DNA of 64,000 nt from Argentina anserina. Taxonomy: Eukaryota; Streptophyta; Magnoliopsida; Rosales; Rosaceae. The notes beneath the pieces are model-generated. The model saw only the letters and a list, made by a program, of their open reading frames with translations, had not been told where the DNA came from and ran no database searches. Numbering within the stretch: the first letter of the stretch is position 1; the number at the start of each line of letters is the position of its first letter. This document shows, in pieces, positions 12,806 to 24,154 of this stretch. Position numbers and translations under genes: made by a program. The stretch covers positions 6,337,001 to 6,401,000 of the forward strand of contig NC_065875.1 in assembly GCF_933775445.1 (NCBI RefSeq), read 5' to 3'.

Positions 12806-14463
12806 AGGCCCAGTTTGGCGCAGCTTCTTGAGCTGCTTTTGGGTCTTACATGAGGTGTTTGGTAACACGTGAAAACTGATTTCGGCGGAAGTGGATTGTC
12901 CCAAAAGCAGGTTTAAGAGAAGTTGTTCTATATATGCTTTACGAATAGCTTCTGCGGAGATCTCAAAAACACGGAACCATTTAAATGAATCTTCTCTTTT
13001 AACCCTATTTTGTCCTCGGTGGTTTCTTCAAAATACCCCGAAACCTTATCTCCTCTCGACCTATCATCATCGCATATAGCTTGCAAAAGATAGATTGTTC
13101 TCCTTCTCCTAATCTCTAATCCCTAATTCAATAATCAACTCGATCAAGAACAACCATTCTCGTCAAAATCTTATTAGAGGAGCGTTGTCCCCTGTCTTAA
13201 GAGGTAAACCCCTACAATTATTTTACTTGACTGGTTGATGTGTTGTTGATTGTCATTGTTTTCTGGGTTCTGGGTTCACCTTCCCATTTTGTCGTATCAA
13301 GTATGTAATCAGGTATTGTTTCTAGAAACTGTTGTGTTTTCTCTCCTCTAGACATGAAGTTTCTTTTAATCCAATTACGCATTTGAAGGATGCTTGATCT
13401 TATATGCTTATTCTTTACCTGTTTCCGACTGAATAGGATTTGCGGAAATCAGATTCTGAGTCATCTGATTCGCTGGATAGCTTATTTGGCAACAAAGATA
13501 CAAGCACTCATCTGGAGGTTTCTAGTTTTAGTCAGCCAAAAGAGGTATTTTGTGAAAACCTCTGTGAACTTTTTTGTTGTATTCGGGATGACCCAATTGG
13601 TGGCTAGTGGTATATTTGTTTGACTGAGCACTCCATGGTAGTGGAGGTCTTTGTTTTTGTTTTTTTGTTGTTGTCTGGAAGTGTTTTCCTTTCACTTCTT
13701 GTTTGGTTAAGATTTCTTAACTACTGTTTCATTTTGCTTTTCTTTTTTTTCAATTTGATGAATTTGGTTCATATTAGAAATTTTTTAAAAAAATATTTGC
13801 AACTAAAGATACTATCAATAGTGCTTAACTGAAATTGGATTGTGAAGTTCAGGTAAAGGGTGCTCTAGAAGGCTAAATATAGCAATCTTCAAGATAATGA
13901 TAAGACAAGTTATGCTTACGAATTTTGTGTTTTTTTCCTTCAAAGATATTAAGCTTAATTTTAAACCATATTTCAGAAGCTTGATTCACCGGATGGAGTA
14001 GATGATGGAAGAAAGGCATCCTTACTTACAATGAATTTTTGTAGAGATGAAGTTGAGTTTTGCAATGAACAGACTAATTAGTAGGTTGACATTTCTGGAT
14101 ATTCATTCGACAGCAAAAGGCTTTGCTGGTTGTCAAATTCTTGTTTATAAATCTCTGATAGAGCGGATGTTCAATGAGAATTATCATTAGTACTTATATC
14201 TTGTTTATAAACAAGACTGATGGTCATGTATCCATAAAATTTTGAATTATAATGGTATGTCTGTTTTGGTAATTAGACATTCTCAAAATACTTTTTGTTT
14301 ACACCATACCAAATACTTAATTGATTTTCGTTCTCACAGCAATTTTGAAAACAGTTTACCAAACACCTTTGCTGCTTCATGTCACAGCAAATCCAAAAGC
14401 AATTTTGCTCACAGTAAATCCAAAAGCAATTTTGCTCACAACACAGCTGCGCCAAACTAGGCC
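12806..14463. mobile_element. hAT-like non-autonomous DNA transposon
   Basis: The left end reads TAGGCCCAGTTTGGCGCAGC (12804-12823). The right end, reverse-complemented, reads TAAGGCCTAGTTTGGCGCAGC from about 14463. These are inverted termini of the TAGGCC...TTTGG kind common in plant hAT elements. Both subterminal regions contain AGCTGCTTTTGG-like or AAAATTGCTTTTGG-like words, repeated at the right end (14385-14440). No transposase is visible. Flanks do not show a clean 8-bp duplication, so the exact ends may be a few bases off. Interior sequence around 13040-13210 looks like a plant gene leader ending in an exon/intron-like AGAG/GTAAAC, possibly captured host DNA. Confidence 0.65.
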
Positions 14464-14590
14464 TTAGCCACCCGATTAGAGTAATCTAGCATAGAAATGC
14501 TGGAAAAATGGAACGGAAAAGTACCCAATCGGAGAAGAAGATCATAAACGGAAAGATGATAGAGAGCGTGTGAGGCGCGTTCCACTGTTT

Positions 14591-15120
14591 TAGAATATTG
14601 GTAAAATGAGATACACACATTTTCAAGCCCTTTTTTAAGTTAAACCCACAATTTTTTTTAATCTACACCCAAAACGTATATCTACATTCTTTTTTGGGTT
14701 ATGTTTTATAATTAACATATTCAAATTATTTATTTGAGTTTACTTTTTTGCCCTTTTAACTAAAAAATGGAAAATATCTCAGCTCTATTTAGGATTACAA
14801 TTTTGTAAATTCTATAAACATGTAACAATTTTAAATATAATATGTACTTATAAATCAAAATATTCAATTTGGTAAATCTGGACAAATTTTATGTTAAGAA
14901 ATAATCAATTGAAGAAGAAATTTTATGTTATAAACATAATTTTATTAATCAAAACAATTGAATTGAATACCTTAAAAGCTGTCAATTTGGCTCTTACTTT
15001 TTACCACTTTAAGACTATTTAATCATATAATATGGTATTATATTTTTTTCCTCCTCAAAAATACATATTTATTTTTTGTAGTTGTCTAATTTTCTTTTTT
15101 CAGTGTATGTTAGAGATTAC
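14591..15120. other. AT-rich spacer, no gene seen
   Basis: The stretch is very AT-rich, with homopolymer runs and no open frame with protein-like composition. It separates the LINE 5' leader from the GC-richer repeat at 15130. I recognise nothing in it. Confidence 0.5.
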
Positions 15121-15129
15121 TTTAATAGT

Positions 15130-16200
15130 GTCAAACAAATCGAAACAGTCTTGGGAGGCCGCTAACTAGGGTTTGGCGTCGGAGTGGTAGCGTCAGACAT
15201 GGCGCTCCCAAAATCAGGCAAAATTGAGGCTGAAACGGTATGGTAGTTAAGAGGCAAGGCTTTTTCTACTACCGACGTTGCTTCTTCGGTCTTAGAGGTT
15301 CAAAAGCTAGTGGTTGCCATCAGACTTAGGTGTGCAACCGTGTGTTTGCAGCGACAGGGGGGCTGCTACATTTGCCGTGATCATGCGGATCAAGACAATT
15401 GTTGGATGGTTGGAAGTAAGGCTGAGAGTGACTGCACTTCTTTGGGCGGTGGGGTTGTCGGTTTGAGTTGGTTGCCGACTTCGGATCTGGGATTCGAGTC
15501 GTCGTTGTTGCATGTTGGACTAGTGGGGCTGGTGGCTTCTAAGTGTACGACGGTATCCTCTCTTTTGCTAGAAGTAACTCGTAGATCTTGGATTGACTAA
15601 CTGTGGGTGAGTATCGATCTACAACAATGGTTGATTGTGGAAGCCATCGGCAATATGCGCCATAGGTTGAGCTTTGATGGGAGTTGGGTTCCCATAGCAT
15701 TTGGCGGCTCCCATTCTTAGGCCTGGGTCAGTTTGGGCTTGAGAAGTGGGTGGGTTGTGTGAAGGCTAGCTCACTTTTAGACTAGGATTTGAGACCCTAG
15801 AGGTTGGGTGGGGCTGACTTGGTTACCTAGTCATTATTTACGCGTGGTGCTACATTCTAAGCCTCTAAGGTTTGCAACATTGAAATTTGTTGGGGTCTCT
15901 CCTGAATAGTTTCACATGGTTATTTGGTGGCCCAAAAGGGCGTTTTGTGTTCATGATATATTCCTACATATTACACTCTCCTCGGTGACCGGCTTCTCAA
16001 ATTCCTAGGTGACGATCTTTGTGCATATACTCAGAGATTCAGCATATGAGTGTTCAAAAATCTAGTTTGTATGTTTTTGTTTATTTTGCACATTTCAATT
16101 ATGTCGTAGTTCGCGAGGAGGAATGTGTTCAGGTTGTATCGTACATACCCCGTTCTAATATATGACTTTCGTCGATTAAATTTTGTTGTACTTTTATATA
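15130..16200 (+). repeat. Dispersed repeat, probably a LINE 3' tail (copy 1)
   Basis: A GC-richer island ends with words shared in the same order with 33860-34805. These include GTGGCCCAAAAGGGCGTT, TACACTCTCCTCGGTGACCG, TCAGAGATTCAGCATATGA and TATATGACTTTCGTCGATT. The shared tail stops in a T/A-rich end, as expected for a truncated non-LTR retroelement copy. An open frame at 15310-15600 is most likely chance. The assignment to a LINE is inference; the relation between the two copies is directly visible. Confidence 0.6.
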
Positions 16201-19200
16201 TTTTTTTTTATTTCTATATATTCAACCATTGACCATTAGTAGGTTATGAATTTTTTGTTTTGTTTTTAGATTCCATATATGATATAGGTGTATGATCCCT
16301 CCAAATTCATTTGTTATAATAACAATCATATCTCAGAGGTAATTTATAGTTAAGTGTGGTATATCCAAACAATGCATCATACCTATGAAATCCACCTTCC
16401 TTAACTCAGAAGGTAAATCCTACCTATAAAGTAAAATTAACAAACCAAACCCACTTATCTTCAAGAGTTCAAGGAATAATTAATCTATATATTCCAAAAA
16501 TTTAACCTACTGAATACAAATTACCTTTTCCACAGGATATAAAAACAATCAAATAAATACCCCTCAAAACCACCTGCCTTCCATGTACATTTGTCTATCA
16601 CACACGTACAACAACCTAAATTACAAGTAGAATACACCTCACCAACAAATTCAACTCAACAAAGAATCATATATACTTATTTGACAGAATTCAAATGTGA
16701 GTCATATCTATGGTACTGGAACCACACAACAACAAACACCATAAACATAACCAACTCATACAATTAGAAGCTCAATACCTACCAAATAGGTCCAAATAAG
16801 TGAAGACAAGAGTTGTTGACAAAGCAACGCCATAGAGGCTTGTGAAATCGAGCAATTCATTCATATCGCAAAAATTATACCGATTGATATCATGAATAAA
16901 GGTGGGAAACTAAAATTGAGAAACCTCTTATATCAAGGTTTCATATGAGGAGATTATATAATCTCCAAATCCCCCTGTATTTAATTATGTTACTTTGATC
17001 ATAGATGAGAATGAAATCAATATATGATGCTACAATCAAGGACCAGATATTGAATCAATTAACTCAATCATGGTTGCATTTTTAAACAAAGACATGTTTC
17101 AATCAAGTGATACATGTCATTTTTGGATTTTATAGTTATATATTAGGAGAGTGGAACATTTAGTAAATACCAACAAAATATAGGTTTTGAGTGTAAAGTT
17201 TATGAGATAAACTGAAATTAATTCTTTATTTTTCAAAAAGAAGAGAGCGTGATAAATAGGTTTGGTGTAACTTTAAGAAGTAGGTGTAATATAAAATAGG
17301 TCTACCTTTTTTGGGTGTATGTCTAAATGCCCTTGAACTAACTTCAAGCATTAAAATCGTCATCATCATCAGTTAAAATATCAACATCCAAATTATCATC
17401 CAAAGTAGCACCACTATTACCATCACCTCCAACACCATCACCTCATCAAGACTAACAGAGGCTGAGAGAAGGGTTAATGCAAGAAAGAAAGAGGCTGAAG
17501 TCTTTTTAAAGTCTCAAACTATCTCAAAACATTATCTCATCAATTTTTCCTTCAATTGACTATAAGATATTGTTTTAGTAATTCCAAGGATGTCAGACTT
17601 CACAAACTTAAGAATTTATTTAGAGAAGCACAAAGTTTAGGCTTATTCTAATTTAGTTGGTCCAACAATTATTCCAATTCTACAAGATACCAGATCAGCA
17701 AATTATCTAGTCATTGCATCTAAAGCATAATCATTAGAAAGTGTTTGTAACATGTAAACAACAAAAAGTGCAATCTTGAAATTTCCAATCCTGAGTCACA
17801 CCTCAAATCTATGAGAGCTAGAAACAATATAAACGCATTAGGCACAACATTTAGGAGGCTGGGGATCAAATGCATCCATCGTACATCTATAGCAGATCTA
17901 GGGTCAGCAGACATGTAGATCACGTTCTGCTTCTGAGTAGAACAAAAGGAAACATCTTCCACAACTTTCGACCGTAGCAACTCGATGAGTTTCGTAGTGA
18001 GTTTTGACATCTTCAATATTGAGAAACACTTGTTTATTTCTTCATAGTAGATTAAGTATTGAACGACCTTCTTTGCCGCAACAACAGCTTCTTGGCTCCT
18101 TATAAAAAAAACAAGAAACACATAAAATACAAAAAGCCTAAGCCTAAAGTCAACATAAAAAATGAGGAAGTACCATGGATGAACTGAGCAAACATGATCT
18201 TCCAGGTCTTTGATATCCAAAAACACATTATCGCACTACTCAGAAAAATGTGCGTCTGGATCCCTTATGAGAGCATAGTAGTTGCTCGAGAAGTTACCTG
18301 AAAAGAAAATGGAGAGGGTGCCTCACCCAGGCCAATACACTTATATATGTTCCCAAAACGGAGCTGCCAAAATCATCTCTAGCGACCACCTTACATAAAA
18401 AAACTAGATTGATAATCATTCCAAGAGTTCTAAAGACCTGAACTAATGTCGAATCACGTTGTAACTAGTCGCCATCACCAAACGTCACCACAACATCCAA
18501 AACTACCACCTCAACTAGTTTTACAAAATTCCTAGCAACACTTAGGCTAATACAACAACTGCGCCGCTCTACTACTCACACTAAGAACTGACTCCTAGGC
18601 GTTACTAGTAGACAAAACCCTTGGGAAGAGTCATTGCTCATCTTAACGAAACTAGGGTTTCATGTATGCAACTCTGGAAAAGCTGGACACATATTTTGTT
18701 ATATCTATGTCTCTTTTTCAAAAATTGTCATTAGTCAACTTATACAAATATTATTTTCCTGTGTTTTTATTGACAACAACTACTCGTTGCTTCTAAATTA
18801 TGCTGCCAATAACATGTAATTTTTTTTGACCAAATAAAAACACGTAATTTTTTAGAAAAAAAATTGTTGCTTTTATTTGACATATCACATATAATATAAT
18901 TTAAAAGTTAAGATAAGAGCTTTTTTTTTCAATAGCAAAGTAGTTACTAACTAGGTCCAAAATACTTTAGACTTAATTTGCTTCTCTTATTGCTTGGTAG
19001 CCATAAGAAATTATCGAAACCCATCAAAGACTACGAAAATGAGAATTAGTTGAAGTTTTTGAAATCCATAATTTAGAAGACCTAATTTTCGTTGACACGT
19101 TCTTAAATCAACTAATATTATACATTAGACGTAAATTAATCACTTGTCTCCAAAAATTGCCTTTTACCGATTTAAATCCTCTTCACTTAATGTAATGCAG

Positions 19201-20237
19201 ATGGAAATGATTCTGGTTTAATGAGATGACACATGTCGGTATGACATTAAATGAGATAGAATATGACATTTATATTTGGAACAAATTATTTCTTTCCTAA
19301 ATGTTATTCCTTATATCTTTATGAACTTGTATCATCACATGGCTATTATTGAACTGATAAGAGTTGCATACTCCTTATATAATAAAAAAAATGAATAAGA
19401 AAGCAAGAATGGTGACAGATCAAATCTCTTATTAATAAGAGTGAGTATGAAGATGAATCCGGTCATAATACAACTTTATAAAAAGTTGGTAAAAATGCAC
19501 ATCTTCAAATTCGTCTTGGAACTCAATTAGCCTCAAGTTTCTCATATCTTATTTATTCAGTCAATATTATGAACAATATATTTGTTATATAAACCACCAG
19601 ATCTACATAATAAAATACATGTTTAAATTTTATAAAAATTGCTACTCCCCAACATGCATCATTTTTGTACTTCTATTCACTTCAGGTAATCATCTTTGTT
19701 TTCTTACTTGTTCTTAATTTTTGTTGAATATTTCGATGAATTCTTTTTCTCATGTTGTCTTAGCATGGTCAAGTTCTTCACTTTGATTTTTCTTTTTTCT
19801 TACTCTTTTTCATCATATGACTTTAGTTGAATTGTAGTGACAGTGTATAAATATTTTCCATAAGGAATCCTTAATAAGATTGCTGGGTACTTATTTTGAT
19901 GTTTGAGGATTAAGAGTTTAAGTCATCGACTCTTAGCTCAATGTTTTTATATATGATCCTATTTGACTCTATTTAATTTTGGCAAAAGTCTAGAACTAAG
20001 TTCAAATTATATAATCTCAGTTTGATCGGTCTCACTAAATGTTATTGTGCAGCAATATCTCTTGTACTTTAATTAAATCTAAACTTCAAAGCACCCAAAT
20101 TAGTTATTTAACTTCAAATCTAATATCAAACTAAACAAAACACGCTACCTATGATGAGAATCATCCATGAGTAATGTATGAGATTTGGAAACATTATTAT
20201 TGCGATCTTATTGGTTGTAAATATAAACTGCTTGAAT
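16201..20237. other. Gene-poor AT-rich region with no supported gene
   Basis: Four kilobases of AT-rich DNA. The longest open frame (18226-17720, minus, 168 aa, containing QEAVVAAKKVVQYLIYYEEI) has a start embedded in low-complexity hydrophobic sequence and no family I recognise. It could be an exon remnant, but I would not call a gene. A short ATC-rich tract lies at 17355-17450. The region around 18240-18620 is slightly GC-richer without a clear frame. Confidence 0.4.
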
Positions 20238-21344
20238 GGTGTTGCTAAATGTACCCAGCAAATTTCTTGGCATATCCAGTAAAGTGAAAAGACAAAATTA
20301 CCCTAATACAAAATGACCTTAACAGTCCTGATAACTCAAGATAAAAAAACAACCCATAAAATTCAACTCTTATTTATACCCAGCTATTTTTGGAATGTAC
20401 CCAACCACACCCACTATTTCAGGTTGTTACATTGTTGGTTTCACCATAAAACCCAAAACCTCACTTTTCACATTTCTTCTCAAAAACATGTTCACTTTCA
20501 TGGCATCAAGGCTTTTACACTTTAACTGACGGGTTTCCTGCTCTTGGTACTCTAGGATCTGCAACGAGTTATGTAAATCAAAAGTTAAGATTTCATTTAT
20601 GGCAACTTAGTTGAGAAATTTGGAATGTAGCTATAAGCATGTTATTTACAACTATAAGTAACTAATTTACAAATCAATAGTAAATAAGAAAATCCTAAAC
20701 AGATAAATACTTAACTAAATTAAATAAACAAAATCATGTTGCAGATCCAAGGAAATACGTACATCAAAATTTTAATCAGGGGTGTTGCTCTTTGCAAGCA
20801 TAAAGTACAACAATATATGTAAAATATTGACCGATCTTCGGATCTTCCCAACGCCAAAATGGGATCTCTATCCATACTACAACGCTAAAATGGTGTAAGA
20901 AAGTTGATATAAATAATTCAATCAAATAATGAAAGCATGTTATACAGTTCAAATTGATCAAATTTGTCATAACAAATTTGAATTAAGAGCAAAACAAAAC
21001 ACTACCCATGAATCAAAGAGCATGAATCAATAGATGAACATAGAATTCAGTCCCTAAACAAATGAAATATGTTGTGGATGTAATTTAAACCAAGAAATGA
21101 GAGATACCTTCAAATCTGCAGAAGCAAGAGAGTCGACGGAAGTAAGAGAGTGATGACCAAGAAGAGGCAGGTGTAGTTTTTATGGGTTTGGTACAAGAAA
21201 GGGGCGGGATGTGATTCACTCTTTTGCTGGGTTTTGATAGAACAAGGTCATCATGGGAAATTACTAGATGTAGTGAGTAATTATGTGGGTGTATAAAGTA
21301 TGCTCGGTATGCCAAGAAATTTGTTTGGTACATTTAGTAGCACC
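20238..21344. mobile_element. MITE-like element with long inverted termini, 1.1 kb
   Basis: The left end reads GGTGTTGCTAAATGTACCCA, then GCAAATTTCTTGGCATATCC (20238-20278). The right end, reverse-complemented, reads GGTGCTACTAAATGTACCAA, then ACAAATTTCTTGGCATACCG (21344-21304). The termini match at most positions over about 40 bp. The interior carries no transposase. A clear target duplication was not found; the right flank is an ATT microsatellite (21345-21365), which obscures it. The superfamily is undetermined (Mutator or hAT are candidates). Confidence 0.75.
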
Positions 21345-21450
21345 ATATTATTATTATTATTATTATATTTTTTGTATTTGTATTTGTATTTGTTCCCATA
21401 ACTAGCTGCGGGATTTATTTAGTTAACTTGTTATATATTTATTATTATTA

Positions 21451-23040
21451 TTATAATTTAGCTAAATGACTAATATCATATGGAAAAGCGTCGGTAGATT
21501 GTGTAGAATTATATGCTCTTGCTGCAATAGCAAGATTTGAAATCTCAGTAGGATGGATAGCATCCCAAAATGCGTATATAGTTCTGTTCTGGCATGGGGT
21601 TTTGAACGGAGTACATAGCCCTGTCGTACTATTCTTTTCAACTTCACAACATGGTGCTGTGAAATTCACAGAACCTGAGATTCAAAATATATATGAGATG
21701 CATTGATGAACTCTTAAACTTCAGATTATGCATGATAAACACAATAAAGAAGAGAATGAAAAAGAAGATTAATTACCAGGAGGAGAGGAAGCAGCACCAG
21801 ATTGTCCAATTCCATAATAATCTATGTATATAAACTTAGCATTTGTGAGATTTGTGTTAAGGTCAGTGACAAGTGATTTGAGCTTTGCATTGAAAATTTG
21901 GGCAGCATTGTTGATGTTATCGACGCATACGCTACCGCTTGTGCCACACATTGCCACTTGAAAGGGTGTAGAGCCTATCATACCTAGTCCAAAAATGACT
22001 ACCTTCCTTGCCCCAGAGTTGTAAAGGGTCTACCATCATTACAAATGCTCTAGTAAGTTTCACATTAAAAGAAGAATAATCATGAAAAGTTGAGTGCGTA
22101 CTAACCCGTAGTTGTTGAGAGTACTGTTGAATAAGAACATCTGCATATTGCTCTGGAGTATATAATTGACTAGTTCTATAGAGTCTTGGCATGAAATAGT
22201 TGTTAATGTAATCATTGCTGCCTATTCCAACTGAATATATGCACTTGCTTAGATGACCTTCACCATTATTTCCCTTTAAGGCAATGAGCGTTTTGACTAT
22301 ACTTTGGTGATTTTTCAATTGTTTATTCAAGGGTATTCTCATTCCCTGAAATCAAATTAAAACATATCGAAGTTACATATTTCATAAAGTTGTTCTTGTT
22401 ACACACACTTCTTATATTTTCAAGTAATGAACTGGTATCAAATAGTTAAAACATACGTACCTGGTTACGTCCAGATTCGTCACGGATACCTGCTGCACCA
22501 GATGCATAATTTACTCCTTTTCTTATATCTCCTCTTACTGGATTCGCGAAAGGGGGAATGTAATCAACAAAACCTAGTAGTTCAGCTGCAATGGAGAGAT
22601 ATTAGCATGGTGATACATTAGAGCATTCTTACTTAATACTCGCTAATGAATTATATAAGTTTATAATTTTCAAATGTAAGTTATATAATTCATTCAATTC
22701 TAAAACTAGCGCAAATAGTTAACTAAACTAACATGATTAATGTGTTAAATTTTTTACAAAGATACTAACCAATAATATCGACTAAATTTCTTCCATTGCA
22801 AAATCTTCCAGTTGGACCTTGTGGAAAATCAATGCCATATGGACGATAATTGACTTTGGCCAATGTTAGAAGCCAATTGTTATTTCCACTATCAGATAAT
22901 GAGTCTCCAAATATGAAGTAACAAGGAACTTGTGGTGCTCCATCAACTAAGTAATGTGTATTCGATGAAACAAAAAACAGTAAAACATAATAGCACATAA
23001 AAAATGTGTTTGTAGCTACTTCACGTAGGATGATGGCCAT
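21451..23040 (-). CDS. GDSL esterase/lipase, five exons
   Basis: A secreted SGNH hydrolase that would cleave ester bonds of lipids or small esters in the cell wall or apoplast. Exons on the minus strand are 23040-22770, 22585-22461, 22345-22106, 22029-21777 and 21674-21451. All introns are GT-AG and the frame is kept throughout, giving 370 aa, the usual family size. The protein opens with a signal-peptide-like hydrophobic segment (FFMCYYVLLFFVSS). Block I is CYFIFGDSLSDSGNNN with the nucleophile Ser. Block III is GIGSNDYINNYF with the catalytic Asn. Block V is FWDAIHPTEISN with Asp and His. The start at 23040 (MAIILREV) is preferred; an in-frame ATG at 23064 would add eight residues. It is divergent from the synthetase gene at 24155. 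Confidence 0.93.
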
Positions 23041-23064
23041 TGAAGATTCAAAATTGAATAACAA

Positions 23065-24154
23065 GAAGGTAAATGTTCTTCAAATAATGAACCAAAAAAG
23101 ATTATATATAGGCGATATTGGTTTAATGTGTTAGGCCGGAAATAAATTGTCTAAGCCCACCTAGTATATTGCCTAAACCAAAAAAAGATAAAAATTGACT
23201 TCTCACTAATCCGTATTAATGCATTCATATTCAATTTGGCAGGCCTATTTAGTGATTGAGTCATGGTCTTATTGCTACTTGTGAGACTAACTCAATTTAC
23301 TCTCATTTGGGATACGACGTTCTTGTTAGATTTCGACCAGATTAATAATCTTACAGTTACATTATTATATTTTGTTGGTTTTGTATGAGTTGAAACAACT
23401 ATGGATGTGAAAGAAAAAAGAATTCTACATAGAAAATTGATAAATAGAACAATAATATAGATGCAGACCCATTTAGGAAGAAAGTCAAATAAAATAAATT
23501 GCCGCGAGAGAAGACTTCTTGCCTTCTTGCAACAAGGCAAGCAACCTTGTCATAAATTTTCCTAATGTATTTTTTTTCTCATATGAATGTATATCATTTC
23601 CAATCCACAAGTATAATATAACGTGCACACTATCTCAAGAGAAATGTCTAAAAACTTTAATCATCTAAAATTATTCTCTAAAATTTATTTAGTGCTAGAA
23701 AGAGAAATCAAATCATTTACACTTATCCATTAAAGTAACACCTTTCATTACTTCAGTATTTTATGGAAATTAGATCTAACTTCTAAATGGTAGTCTTAGA
23801 TGATAGAAAATTCTACAATGCAGCGCTACATACAATGCAAACTATTTTTTGTTTGTGTGAAAAAAAAAGTCAGTAAAAAAAATTGATGACAACATATAAT
23901 GAGAATCACAAGATTTTAAAAGTTGGAATTAAACTGTGAAGATTTTGATCGGCATGGTGTGCAGATGTGCACCGTAGACAAATAATGGTAGCATATAAAA
24001 TAGAGTTCAGACATACAAATTGGATCGGATACAGAGTAGTTTCATCCCACTGGATCCACACATTTTAAGGCCCAACTGGATAACAAGCCCAAATGTTTTA
24101 GTCTCGGACAACATATAGTGATATGAGAGCGGGTCACAGAAATATTGTTACTAT
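23065..24154. other. Divergent intergenic region between lipase and synthetase genes
   Basis: About 1.1 kb without a gene. It must hold the promoter of the lipase (leftward) and of the synthetase (rightward). The right end carries two site-II-like motifs (see separate entry). Elsewhere it is AT-rich and featureless to my reading. Confidence 0.6.
24069..24091 (-). promoter_or_regulatory. Two site II (TGGGCY) motifs upstream of the synthetase
   Basis: GGCCCA at 24069-24074 and AGCCCA at 24086-24091 are the reverse complements of TGGGCC and TGGGCT, about 65-85 bp before the first ATG. Site II elements bound by TCP factors, often paired with telo-boxes, are known in promoters of plant translation and organelle genes. 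Function here is inferred. Confidence 0.5.

Larger units (their letters stand above)
5285..14590 (-). mobile_element. L1-type plant LINE, degenerate, interrupted by three other elements
   Basis: On the minus strand a DUF4283/CCHC ORF1 (12805 to about 9160) is followed by an ORF2 with endonuclease, reverse transcriptase and a zf-RVT tail (9107-5285). This is the plant L1 layout. The 3' end is cut by the copia LTR at 5285. Three insertions split it: a MITE (about 5878-6395), a solo LTR (9504-11665) and a hAT-like element (12806-14463). Sequence to the right of the last insertion (14464 to about 14590) reads as the LINE 5' leader on the minus strand and includes a possible original ORF1 start. 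The 5' end of the LINE is approximate. Confidence 0.88.

Noticed and set aside
17720..18226. 168-codon minus-strand open frame
   Set aside because: Hydrophobic low-complexity ends, no recognisable domain and no supporting splice or promoter pattern. At most an exon remnant.
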